A DNA stretch of 9,904 nt from Bacteroidaceae bacterium (GCA_017467745.1 JAFUKV010000002.1:1-9904), one strand, 5' to 3'; shown: positions 1-6,706, counted from the first letter of the stretch. Notes: generated by a model not told the origin, from the sequence alone. A program made the numbers and translations.

Positions 1-120
1 CCCCCAAAAAAATCATCAAAACCATAAAACAACCCCCGCCAAAATCAAATAAAAAATCAATCCAAACGAAAACGCAAACCAAAACTACCCCCCTAAAAAC
101 AAAAATAACCCCTCAAAACC
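1..120. other. A/C-rich non-coding tract with strong strand skew
   Basis: About 106 of the 120 bases are A or C on the plus strand. G occurs only at 38, 68 and 74. C runs lie at 1-5, 33-37, 88-93 and 109-112, so the minus strand is G/T-rich with four runs of four to six G. The 10-mer TCAAAACCAT occurs at 16-25 and again at 113-122. No open frame of useful length crosses it on either strand. It lies downstream of the DUF3127 gene and its hairpin terminator. Its role is unknown, and the window edge hides how far it extends. Confidence 0.6.
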
Positions 121-133
121 ATGAAGGGTTATT
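93..133 (-). terminator. Probable intrinsic terminator of the DUF3127 gene
   Basis: Positions 104-114 pair with 123-133 in an 11-position stem with one C/A mismatch (112/125) and an 8-nt loop (115-122). The outer eight pairs, AATAACCC with GGGTTATT, are perfect. Read on the minus strand, the stem is followed by a T-rich tail (TTTTTGTTTTTA, complement of about 93-104). It begins 27 bases beyond the stop codon of the minus-strand gene, where a terminator is expected. Confidence 0.65.
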
Positions 134-159
134 CTATTTCCTATTATCAAAACACCAAA

Positions 160-537
160 CTAAAAAGGTAAATCATCATTAGCAGAGGATTCCCCACCAA
201 ATGGAGTCGAATCAGGAGCTGCCATAGGCGGTACTGGAACAGCATTATAAGGCGGAACAGCCATCGTTGCTACACCTTTTTCTATTTTCCAAGCTCTCAC
301 TTCGGTGTACCATCTTCCGTTAAACTCTCGGCTATCCAAATCAAAACTTACTGTTACTTCTTCTCCTTCAACAACCGGATATTGTTCTATTCGGTCTCCC
401 CATAAATTAAAACACACTTTCTTGGGGTATTGTCCTTCGGTTTCTAATATATACTCTTGTTTTTTCCATTCTCCTCCTGCTTTTGTTTGACCACCTTGCA
501 AAGGGAGAATCTGCACAATTTTTCCTTTTATTTCCAT
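160..537 (-). CDS. DUF3127 family protein with SSB-like acidic C-terminal tail
   Basis: Encodes 125 residues from ATG (537-535) to TAG (162-160). Residues 1-90 read as one compact beta-rich domain (starting MEIKGKIVQILPLQGGQ, with KKQEYILET and VCFNLWGDRI) that I recognise as DUF3127, a Bacteroidota family thought to have an OB-like fold. Residues about 91-112 form a Pro/Ala-rich linker (VPPYNAVPVPPMAAP). The chain ends in NDDLPF. This domain-linker-acidic tip arrangement is that of single-stranded DNA-binding protein (SSB), whose last residues recruit DNA repair and replication partners. A nucleic-acid or SSB-network role is inferred, not shown. No Shine-Dalgarno sequence precedes the start; a TATCTTTG box lies about 32 bases upstream. 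The gene stands alone, divergent from rsfS. Confidence 0.85.
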   Translation of the reverse strand: MEIKGKIVQILPLQGGQTKAGGEWKKQEYILETEGQYPKKVCFNLWGDRIEQYPVVEGEEVTVSFDLDSREFNGRWYTEVRAWKIEKGVATMAVPPYNAVPVPPMAAPDSTPFGGESSANDDLPF

Positions 538-568
538 TTGTATTATAATTTAGCTATTCGCAATGCTG

Positions 569-576
569 CAAAGATA
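569..576 (-). promoter_or_regulatory. Candidate -7 box for the DUF3127 gene
   Basis: Minus-strand TATCTTTG fits the Bacteroidetes -7 consensus TAnnTTTG. Transcription would begin about 25 bases before the start codon. No TTTG -33 element is seen at the usual 19-21 bp spacing, so this is a half-supported promoter. Confidence 0.5.
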
Positions 577-703
577 AGAAAAGTATATTATATGAAGCTA
601 AAAACCTAATTATTTTATAACAAAAAATCTTTCTAACTTACTATTTTAATTAAGTGTATAAATAATTTTGTATTCATATTATATTGTATTTGAGAAATCG
701 AAT

Positions 704-711
704 TATATTTG
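704..711 (+). promoter_or_regulatory. Candidate -7 box for the rsfS-ftsH group
   Basis: TATATTTG fits TAnnTTTG exactly and would give a leader of about 60 bases before rsfS. A possible TTG -33 element at 684-686 is 17 bp upstream, slightly closer than usual. Competing matches on the same strand are TAATTTTG at 663-670 and TATTTTTG at 764-771; the last would make an almost leaderless transcript. The true start cannot be chosen by reading. Confidence 0.4.
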
Positions 712-750
712 CAAATAAATATTTTGGCATAAAAGGCCATTATAGAATGA

Positions 751-764
751 ACATTATATAATGT
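751..764. repeat. Perfect 14-bp palindrome upstream of rsfS
   Basis: ACATTATATAATGT is identical to its reverse complement. It lies 13 bp before the rsfS start and touches the TATTTTTG candidate -7 box at 764-771. It could be an operator. It is also A/T-rich, so chance is a real alternative. Confidence 0.45.
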
Positions 765-777
765 ATTTTTGTATTGA

Positions 778-1137
778 ATGAAAAAAGATATTTCTTTATT
801 AAATGTTATTAAAACAGGGATTCAAGGGAAAAAAGGGAAAAAAATAATCACAGCAGATCTTACTGGTATAGAATCGGCATCGGCTGATTATTTTATTATT
901 TGTGAAGGCAATTCGTCTACCCAAGTTAATGCAATTGCAGACAACATTTACGATTATGTTTTGGAAAATTTAGGTATCAAGCCTTTCGCTTTCGACGGAT
1001 ACCAAAACGCTCAATGGATTGTACTGGATTATGGAAACATTTGGGTACATGTTTTTCAACATGAATTTCGAGAATTTTATAACTTGGAAAAATTGTGGTA
1101 TGATGCCAAGTTGTCAGAAACGCCCGATTTGGAATAG
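778..1137 (+). CDS. rsfS: Ribosome silencing factor RsfS (Iojap/DUF143 family)
   Basis: Encodes 119 residues, the usual family length, from ATG to TAG. RsfS binds ribosomal protein L14 on the large subunit and blocks subunit joining, which lowers translation when nutrients are short (known for the family). Recognisable blocks are ADYFIICEGNSSTQV at about residues 36-50, which is the core strand and following helix, and WIVLDYGNIWVHVF with EFREFYNLEKLW near the C-terminus, the hallmark ending of the family. No Shine-Dalgarno sequence is visible. The ftsH start lies 52 bp downstream with no terminator between, so the two are probably co-transcribed. Confidence 0.95.
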   Translation: MKKDISLLNVIKTGIQGKKGKKIITADLTGIESASADYFIICEGNSSTQVNAIADNIYDYVLENLGIKPFAFDGYQNAQWIVLDYGNIWVHVFQHEFREFYNLEKLWYDAKLSETPDLE

Positions 1138-1189
1138 TTTTTGATTAACAGAAAAATAAACACTTTTCATTTTGAAAATTCAATAGATT

Positions 1190-3277
1190 ATGGATAATAA
1201 CTCAAACAATAACACTCCTCCGCAAGGACCTAATAATAAACGACCTAAGGTTTTTAAGTTCAATCTTTATTGGCTATATTCCATCATCACGTTTATGTTG
1301 ATTGCAGTATATGTCATGAACGACAACGCCGTATCGAAAGAAGTCAGTTGGTCTGAATTTGAAAAAATAGCCAAAGAAGGAGGCATTAAAGAAATTACCG
1401 TATTTTCTAATAAAGAGATTGCAGAAGCGTCTATCGTAGATAGCGTAGCTCTTCAAGTTTTCCCGAAAGAGGATAAATTAGGGCGTAAAACCCGAATATA
1501 TACAACGATACCGTCTTCCGATTCGTTTGCAGAATCTGTAAAAGATTGGCAAAAGTCTTATGGGTTTACCGCTCAGGTAAAGTACGAAAAAAGCAGCGAT
1601 TTATGGGGACTCATCATTTCAATAGGTCCTTTTCTCTTATTAATCGTATTCTGGTTTTTCATTATGCGCAAAATGTCGGGCGGAGGTGGTTCCGGCAGCG
1701 GAGTATTTAACGTAGGCAAAGCCAAAGCTCAGCTTTTCGATAAAGAAGGAAATGTTCAGGTTACATTTAAAGATGTAGCTGGATTATCCGAAGCTAAACA
1801 AGAGGTAGAAGAAATTGTCGAGTTTTTAAAAAATCCGAATCGATACACCGAATTAGGAGGAAAGATACCCAAAGGCGCGTTGTTGGTAGGTCCTCCGGGT
1901 ACCGGAAAAACGCTGCTGGCAAAAGCTGTTGCCGGAGAAGCGAATGTCCCTTTTTTTTCATTATCGGGTTCAGATTTTGTAGAAATGTTTGTAGGCGTTG
2001 GCGCTTCTCGCGTAAGAGACCTTTTTAGACAAGCCAAAGAAAAAGCGCCATGTATTGTATTTATTGACGAAATAGATGCCGTTGGCCGAGCACGCGGGAA
2101 AAACATCAATATGTCGAACGACGAAAGAGAAAACACTCTTAACCAATTGCTAACAGAGATGGACGGCTTTGGTTCCAATAGCGGTGTTATTATTTTGGCA
2201 GCGACCAACCGCGCTGATATTTTGGACAAGGCTTTACTTCGTGCCGGACGTTTCGACAGGCAGATATATGTAGAACTCCCCGATTTAAACGACCGTAAAG
2301 AGATATTTAAAGTACATCTACTGCATGTAAAGATTGACGACTCGGTAGATGTTGATTTATTAGCTCGACAAACTCCGGGATTTTCTGGCGCAGATATCGC
2401 CAACGTTTGTAACGAAGCGGCTCTTATAGCTGCCCGGAAATCGAAAAAGACCGTTCAAAAACAAGATTTCATGGATGCGGTAGACCGAATTGTAGGCGGA
2501 TTGGAAAAACGGACAAAACTAACAACTGCCGATGAAAAACGGTCTATTGCTATACACGAATCCGGACACGCTTCTTTAAGTTGGTTCCTCGAACATGCCA
2601 ACCCTCTGGTAAAAGTTACTATCGTACCTCGTGGCAAAGCATTGGGTGCAGCATGGTATCTTCCGGAAGAACGGCAAATTACTACCAAAGAACAAATGCT
2701 CGATGAAATGTGCGCGACATTAGGTGGACGTGCGGCAGAAGAAGTATTTATAGGTAAAATATCTACCGGAGCTGCAAATGATTTGGAACGCGTTACAAAA
2801 CAAGCATACGCTATGGTAGTTTACTTCGGCATGAGCGAGAAACTCCCGAACATATCATATTATGATTCTACCGGACAAGATTATGGATTTACAAAACCAT
2901 ATAGTGAAGAAACAGCTAAAAGTATAGACAAAGAAGTAGCAGCCATTATCGAACAACAATATGAAAGGGCCAAAGCCATTTTGCGTGAAAAAGCGGAAGG
3001 CCACGCTAAACTTACGCAAGTTTTATTAGAACGAGAAGTTATTTATACGGAAGATCTCGAAAATATTTTCGGGAAACGTCCATGGGCATCCAGAACGGAA
3101 GAAATTCTCGAATCGAATAAAGAACAAGAAGAAAAAACTGATGTTGTTACTCCTTCTACCGAACTTCCAAAAGATTCTGAAAAAGGATCTAATAAAGCAG
3201 AAATTTCCGCCCAAGAGGATGCCGATAGAACAAATAATAAAGAACCGGATAATCTGGAAGAAAATCAAAACTCATAA
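1190..3277 (+). CDS. ftsH: ATP-dependent zinc metalloprotease FtsH
   Basis: Encodes 695 residues. FtsH is a hexameric inner-membrane AAA+ protease that extracts and degrades membrane and regulatory proteins. Visible elements in order: a short polar Asn/Pro-rich N-terminus; transmembrane segment 1 at about 25-43; a periplasmic domain at about 45-137; transmembrane segment 2 at about 139-159; a Gly/Ser-rich linker at 163-171. The AAA module has Walker A GPPGTGKT (234-241), the pore loop MFVGVGA near 266-272, Walker B IVFIDEID (289-296) and arginine fingers R354 and R357 in RAGRFDR. The protease has the zinc motif HESGH (456-460) and the third ligand D531 in TGAANDLE. The last 60 residues or so are a charged, Asn/Glu-rich tail. 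All catalytic residues are present, so it should be active. It sits between rsfS and a Gfo/Idh/MocA gene that starts 43 bp after its stop. Confidence 0.98.
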   Translation: MDNNSNNNTPPQGPNNKRPKVFKFNLYWLYSIITFMLIAVYVMNDNAVSKEVSWSEFEKIAKEGGIKEITVFSNKEIAEASIVDSVALQVFPKEDKLGRKTRIYTTIPSSDSFAESVKDWQKSYGFTAQVKYEKSSDLWGLIISIGPFLLLIVFWFFIMRKMSGGGGSGSGVFNVGKAKAQLFDKEGNVQVTFKDVAGLSEAKQEVEEIVEFLKNPNRYTELGGKIPKGALLVGPPGTGKTLLAKAVAGEANVPFFSLSGSDFVEMFVGVGASRVRDLFRQAKEKAPCIVFIDEIDAVGRARGKNINMSNDERENTLNQLLTEMDGFGSNSGVIILAATNRADILDKALLRAGRFDRQIYVELPDLNDRKEIFKVHLLHVKIDDSVDVDLLARQTPGFSGADIANVCNEAALIAARKSKKTVQKQDFMDAVDRIVGGLEKRTKLTTADEKRSIAIHESGHASLSWFLEHANPLVKVTIVPRGKALGAAWYLPEERQITTKEQMLDEMCATLGGRAAEEVFIGKISTGAANDLERVTKQAYAMVVYFGMSEKLPNISYYDSTGQDYGFTKPYSEETAKSIDKEVAAIIEQQYERAKAILREKAEGHAKLTQVLLEREVIYTEDLENIFGKRPWASRTEEILESNKEQEEKTDVVTPSTELPKDSEKGSNKAEISAQEDADRTNNKEPDNLEENQNS

Positions 3278-3320
3278 ATCTGAGCACCACTCTAATTCAA
3301 TTAATAAGAAAAAAAGAACT

Positions 3321-4514
3321 ATGGAAAAAGAAAAACACAATGACAAACGTTTTTTCAAACGCAAACTCAGAATGGGGATGATAGGCGGAGGAAATGACGC
3401 CTTTATCGGAGCCATACATCGTCATGCAGCATTTATAGACAACCAAATAGAATTGGTATGCGGTTGTTTCAGCGTAGATCCGGAAATCTCATTAGAATCA
3501 GGACGATCGTATTATCTTCCAGACTCACGTATATACGCTACATATCAAGAAATGATAGAAAAGGAGGCTCTTCTTCCCGAAGAAGAACGAATGGATTTTG
3601 TAACAATCGTTACTCCGAATTTTCTACATTATGCCCCTGCTATAATGGCTCTCGAAAACGGTTTTCACGTTGTTTTAGATAAACCCATTACTTTCTCACT
3701 GGAAGAAGCAAAGTCGTTAAAAAGAAAAGTGGAAGAGACCGGACTAATATTAGCCCTTACTCATGTATATTCGGCTTATCCCGCAGTCAAAGAAATGAAA
3801 CAACGAATCAAAGAAGGGCAAGTAGGGAAAATAAGAAAAATTTTAGTTGAATACCCGCAAGGATGGTTATCTACACGGATGGAACTGCAAAAAGGCAGTA
3901 ACGCAGGTTGGAGAACCGATCCTAAACGTTCAGGGACGGCTGGTAGTATAGGCGATATAGGGACACATGCTATGCAACTGACCGAATATGTTTCGGGACT
4001 ACAATGCACAGAAGTATGCGCTGATTTGAATACTTTCTGTAAAGGTCGTATGCTCGATGATGACGGAGCAGCTTTTTTACGTTTCAATAACGGTGCAAAA
4101 GGCGTATTAATAGCTACTCAAATCGCCGCTGGAGAACCAAACGGGCTAAAACTTCGCATTTATGGGGATAAATGCGGTCTGGAATGGTATCAAATGAATC
4201 CGAACATTCTCCGTCTGAAATGGCAAGAAAAACCTGAAGAAATTATACGCACCGGCAGTCCATATATGGGAGAATACGCAAAACATAACACTCGGATTTC
4301 TGCTGGACATCCCGAAGGATTTATTGAGGCATTCGCTAATATTTACCGTAATTTCGCATTTACCGTTCAGGCTCATATTGCAGGCATTGAACCGAATCCG
4401 GAATGGTTGGATTTTCCGAACGTAAATGACGGAATACGCGGAATGCAATTTATTGAAACAATGGTAAAATCAGGATACGATAACGAAACAAAATGGACAA
4501 AATGGGTGGAATAG
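3321..4514 (+). CDS. Gfo/Idh/MocA family NAD(P)-dependent oxidoreductase, substrate unknown
   Basis: Encodes 397 residues from ATG 3321. The frame is open further upstream, but that stretch overlaps ftsH and reads as low-complexity Lys/Ile sequence, while 3321 follows the purine-rich AAGAAAAAAAGAACT; 3321 is therefore preferred. An N-terminal Rossmann fold is shown by RMGMIGGGNDAFIGAIHR (about 17-34, glycines 22-24) and by FVTIVTPNFLHY (about 93-104). DKP at 120-122 supplies the conserved lysine of the family's catalytic site. GDIGTHA at 211-217 matches the D-x-G-x-H signature of the second domain, giving D212 and H216 as likely catalytic or substrate residues. The family oxidises or epimerises sugars, inositols and related polyols; this member's substrate cannot be read from the sequence. 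It probably shares the ftsH transcript and is followed by a weak terminator. A role linked to FtsH or CdsA is not implied. Confidence 0.92.
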   Translation: MEKEKHNDKRFFKRKLRMGMIGGGNDAFIGAIHRHAAFIDNQIELVCGCFSVDPEISLESGRSYYLPDSRIYATYQEMIEKEALLPEEERMDFVTIVTPNFLHYAPAIMALENGFHVVLDKPITFSLEEAKSLKRKVEETGLILALTHVYSAYPAVKEMKQRIKEGQVGKIRKILVEYPQGWLSTRMELQKGSNAGWRTDPKRSGTAGSIGDIGTHAMQLTEYVSGLQCTEVCADLNTFCKGRMLDDDGAAFLRFNNGAKGVLIATQIAAGEPNGLKLRIYGDKCGLEWYQMNPNILRLKWQEKPEEIIRTGSPYMGEYAKHNTRISAGHPEGFIEAFANIYRNFAFTVQAHIAGIEPNPEWLDFPNVNDGIRGMQFIETMVKSGYDNETKWTKWVE

Positions 4515-4544
4515 CAATATTCCCCTTCATTTAATTTTTTAAAG

Positions 4545-4590
4545 AGAGATAAAATACAAATGTTTAACGCATGGTTTTATCTCTTTTTTT
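4545..4590 (+). terminator. Weak A/T-rich intrinsic terminator after the oxidoreductase gene
   Basis: AGAGATAAAA (4545-4554) pairs perfectly with TTTTATCTCT (4575-4584). The loop is 20 nt and the stem runs into T at 4584-4590. The stem is A/T-rich and the loop long, so termination may be partial. It separates the rsfS-ftsH-oxidoreductase group from cdsA. Confidence 0.55.
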
Positions 4591-4622
4591 ATTGCAAATT
4601 TTCATAACCCGATTTTTTTAAG

Positions 4623-4630
4623 TACGTTTG
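4623..4630 (+). promoter_or_regulatory. Candidate -7 box for cdsA
   Basis: TACGTTTG fits TAnnTTTG and lies 51 bp before the TTG start of cdsA, just after the preceding terminator. At 20 bp upstream there is only TTTT (4599-4602), an imperfect -33 element. Confidence 0.5.
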
Positions 4631-4681
4631 CTCTGAATTTCAATAAAAACACACATTATCAACCTTTATAACAATATTGTT

Positions 4682-5515
4682 TTGAAAAAATTAATAACAC
4701 GTGCCATTACCGGTATTTTCTTCATTGCCCTGATTTTAGGAGCAATTTTTTACAAAGCGTACAGTTTCATGGCTTTATTTTCTCTCATTACATTTCTTTC
4801 TTTATTTGAATTTTATCAATTAATACGAGGAAAAGAACGAATCATTCTAAACATATTCGATTCATTAGGCGGAACGCTTTTATTTATCGTATTATTCAGT
4901 TCTATGGGAGGAAATCTATTCAACTCGCCGGCAAAAGCATTCTCTTTTTACTTCGTTTACATTCTGATTCTTTTCATCTCACGCATTTACGGCAAAAGGG
5001 AGGTAATCAAAGAATGGGGATATTCTATTTTAGGACAAGCGTATATCGCCTTGCCGTTAGGTCTATTAAATGCAATTGCATTTCAACCGGATTTTATGGG
5101 AACGCCAATATATTCGCCCGTAATGCTTTTGGCGTTTTTTATATTCATTTGGGCAAACGATACCGGTGCATATTTAGTAGGAATTTGTATCGGAAAGCAC
5201 AAACTATTTCCTCGAGTTTCTCCTAAAAAATCATGGGAAGGTTTTTGGGGAGGCGTCGTCTTTTCTCTTATTGCAGCATTTTTACTCGGACATTTTTATT
5301 CTAAAATATTCAGTTATACCGAGTGGATGGGATTTGCCCTCACAACGTCCATTTTCGCCACATGGGGGGATCTTTGCGAATCTATTATCAAACGACAACT
5401 CGACATCAAAGATTCCGGCGAAATATTTCCCGGACACGGCGGAATGCTCGATCGTTTTGACAGCACATTTATCGCTGCACCGGCAGTTATGATATACCTT
5501 GTGTTTATCTTTTAA
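4682..5515 (+). CDS. cdsA: Phosphatidate cytidylyltransferase (CDP-diacylglycerol synthase) CdsA
   Basis: Encodes 277 residues, a usual length. CdsA makes CDP-diacylglycerol from CTP and phosphatidic acid in the inner membrane, the precursor of phosphatidylethanolamine and phosphatidylglycerol lipids. The chain is made of hydrophobic segments; the first spans about residues 7-25 after the basic start KKLITR. Active-site landmarks are WANDTGAYLVG (157-167), SPKKSWEG (180-187) and the family signature at 234-258: S234, K237-R238, K243-D244-S245, then PGHGGMLDR. The start codon is TTG. The in-frame ATG at residue 30 would remove the first membrane segment and the basic start, so TTG is preferred. 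A -7 box lies 51 bp upstream and a perfect hairpin follows the stop. Confidence 0.96.
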   Translation: MKKLITRAITGIFFIALILGAIFYKAYSFMALFSLITFLSLFEFYQLIRGKERIILNIFDSLGGTLLFIVLFSSMGGNLFNSPAKAFSFYFVYILILFISRIYGKREVIKEWGYSILGQAYIALPLGLLNAIAFQPDFMGTPIYSPVMLLAFFIFIWANDTGAYLVGICIGKHKLFPRVSPKKSWEGFWGGVVFSLIAAFLLGHFYSKIFSYTEWMGFALTTSIFATWGDLCESIIKRQLDIKDSGEIFPGHGGMLDRFDSTFIAAPAVMIYLVFIF

Positions 5516-5525
5516 GTTATATAAT

Positions 5526-5576
5526 TTTCAACGTAAAGGGCTGTCTTGTTTTTTAAGACAGCCCTTTACGTTGAAA
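5526..5576 (+). terminator. Perfect 22-bp hairpin after cdsA, probable terminator
   Basis: Positions 5526-5547 and 5555-5576 are perfect reverse complements, with a 7-nt loop GTTTTTT (5548-5554). The core of each arm is AAGGGCTGTCTT or AAGACAGCCCTT. No T-run follows the right arm, so it is not a textbook intrinsic terminator; the T-run is in the loop. It lies 10 bp past the cdsA stop. Hairpins with a GGGCTGTC-like core are, from memory, frequent at gene ends in Bacteroidales, so it may belong to a dispersed family. A bidirectional terminator or an mRNA 3'-end stabiliser are both possible. Confidence 0.75.
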
Positions 5577-5662
5577 TATAAATTACCCGACATTATAATC
5601 GACCCAGAAAAAACACATGAAACAGACACATTTATTCATTCAATACATCTTTGAATTTTCAT

Positions 5663-6190
5663 ATGAAACAAAAAAATGTTATTCAGATACATCGTTATAA
5701 ATCTCCTTGCGGAGACTTGATACTCGGTTCATTTGGGAACAAACTTTGTCTCTGCGATTGGACAATAGAAAAACACCGCAGCCTTATAGATAATAGATTA
5801 AGACGATTTTTCCAAGCCGACTACGAAGAAATGACGTCCGAAATTATTGAAGAAGCCGAAAAACAATTGAGCGAGTATTTTAATCGAGAACGAACTCAAT
5901 TCAATATCCCATTACTTTTTATAGGTACCGATTTTCAAAAAAACGTATGGAACAAACTATTGGAAATACCCTATGGGAAAACCGCTTCTTATAAAGAGTT
6001 AGCCAAGCAATTGGGAATGGAAAAAGCTGTTCGTGCGGTGGCAAATGCGAATGGAGCAAACGCCATATCCATTTTTGTACCCTGTCATAGAATTATCGGC
6101 AGCAATAATTCACTTACAGGATACGGCGGCGGACTTACGGCCAAACAATTCTTATTAGACTTGGAATTAAACAACAAACTCCTATTATAG
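5663..6190 (+). CDS. ogt: Methylated-DNA--[protein]-cysteine S-methyltransferase
   Basis: Encodes 175 residues from ATG 5663. The frame also opens at TTG 5651, which would add MNFH, but the ATG is the better start. The protein removes O6-methyl (or alkyl) groups from guanine by irreversible transfer to its own cysteine. The active-site motif PCHRIIG is at 140-146, with acceptor C141. It is preceded by the helix-turn-helix stretch KAVRAVANANGANAISIFV, in which R124 is in the position of the arginine finger that flips the damaged base. After it, LTGYGGGLTAK and FLLDLE match the usual C-terminal helix. The N-terminal part (SPCGDLILGSFGNKL) is the standard Ogt/MGMT beta domain. There is no Ada-type regulatory domain, so this is the stand-alone repair enzyme. 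It is separated from cdsA by a hairpin and ends at a strong terminator. Confidence 0.95.
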   Translation: MKQKNVIQIHRYKSPCGDLILGSFGNKLCLCDWTIEKHRSLIDNRLRRFFQADYEEMTSEIIEEAEKQLSEYFNRERTQFNIPLLFIGTDFQKNVWNKLLEIPYGKTASYKELAKQLGMEKAVRAVANANGANAISIFVPCHRIIGSNNSLTGYGGGLTAKQFLLDLELNNKLLL

Positions 6191-6265
6191 ACAAAAAATA
6201 TCTGAAACAATCACGCTACTAAAAAGACAATTGCCACACAAATAAATAGACCACTACAATTGGAG

Positions 6266-6281
6266 GGACGTAACCACGTCC
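6266..6281 (+). repeat. Small hairpin just upstream of the ogt terminator
   Basis: GGACGT (6266-6271) pairs with ACGTCC (6276-6281) across a 4-nt loop AACC. It ends 7 bases before the terminator stem. GGGAC at 6265-6269 can instead pair with GTCCC at 6292-6296, which is part of the left arm of the terminator. Confidence 0.5.
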
Positions 6282-6288
6282 ATTTCTG

Positions 6289-6319
6289 AAAGTCCCGGTA
6301 AAATAGCCGGGACTTTTTT
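6289..6319 (+). terminator. Strong intrinsic terminator of ogt
   Basis: AAAGTCCCGG (6289-6298) pairs with CCGGGACTTT (6307-6316) in a perfect 10-bp stem with an 8-nt loop, and T runs from 6314 to 6319. It lies about 100 bp beyond the ogt stop. On the opposite strand only three T follow the stem, so it may act weakly for the convergent higA gene. The rest of 6191-6357 holds no gene I can see. Confidence 0.9.
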
Positions 6320-6357
6320 ATCAGCCAAATAAAATTGAAGGGAAATTACAACCAACC

Positions 6358-6690
6358 TTAAAGCTCTGCAACCGCCTTGCGTATGTTTTCGAGAACAGCG
6401 GCAAGTTCGTTGTTTTGCCGTGCGGTCTGCATATTGTATACAGACTGCATATTTATCCAGATATAGGCAGGTATATCCGTTGCCGCCTCAATCTTCAATG
6501 CGTATTCCGTAGTGATAGGACGTTTGCCGTTTATCACCTCGTTAAGTACGGAATAAGACACTCCGATAACAGTTGCAAATTTTTTTTGCGACATACGACG
6601 AGCGTCTAACTCATCTTTCAGTATTTCTCCCGGATGTATCGGCGTAGAAGAATGCAACTCATACGGTGCGTAATTCTTTTTCGTTTCCAT
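6358..6690 (-). CDS. higA: HigA-family antitoxin, XRE helix-turn-helix, no adjacent toxin
   Basis: Encodes 110 residues, full length for the family, from ATG (6690-6688). HIHP-type opening PIHPGEIL (17-24) is the family hallmark. The helix-turn-helix is at about 33-56 (MSQKKFATVIGVSYSVLNEV, then NGK). The following WINMQSVYNMQTAR (78-91) is also typical of HigA/VapI antitoxins. These proteins bind a HigB mRNase toxin and repress their own promoter. A higB gene normally sits immediately upstream. Here only about 225 bp separate higA from tRNA-Arg, and I find no HigB-like frame there or downstream. It is therefore solitary: a stand-alone regulator, the remnant of a module, or an antitoxin for a distant toxin. 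A promoter candidate and several dyads lie upstream. Confidence 0.9.
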   Translation of the reverse strand: METKKNYAPYELHSSTPIHPGEILKDELDARRMSQKKFATVIGVSYSVLNEVINGKRPITTEYALKIEAATDIPAYIWINMQSVYNMQTARQNNELAAVLENIRKAVAEL

Positions 6691-6706
6691 ATCCCCAATA
6701 TTTGTA

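Noticed and set aside
1756..2403. Long minus-strand open frame of 215 codons
   Set aside because: It lies opposite the AAA domain of ftsH, is rich in Ser, Pro and Ile in a way typical of antisense frames, and matches no family I know. The plus strand is clearly coding.
2555..2569. HESGH instead of the commoner HEAGH in the FtsH zinc motif
   Set aside because: The middle residue is not a zinc ligand or the catalytic Glu, and Ser occurs in other active members of the family such as YME1L-type proteases. I do not regard it as a defect.
3141..3320. Upstream extension of the oxidoreductase frame into ftsH
   Set aside because: The extra 60 codons are low-complexity and overlap the end of ftsH in another frame. 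ATG 3321 follows the ftsH stop and leads straight into the Rossmann fold.
5651..5662. TTG start giving ogt four more residues
   Set aside because: An in-frame ATG four codons later is a better start and the extra residues MNFH match nothing in the family.
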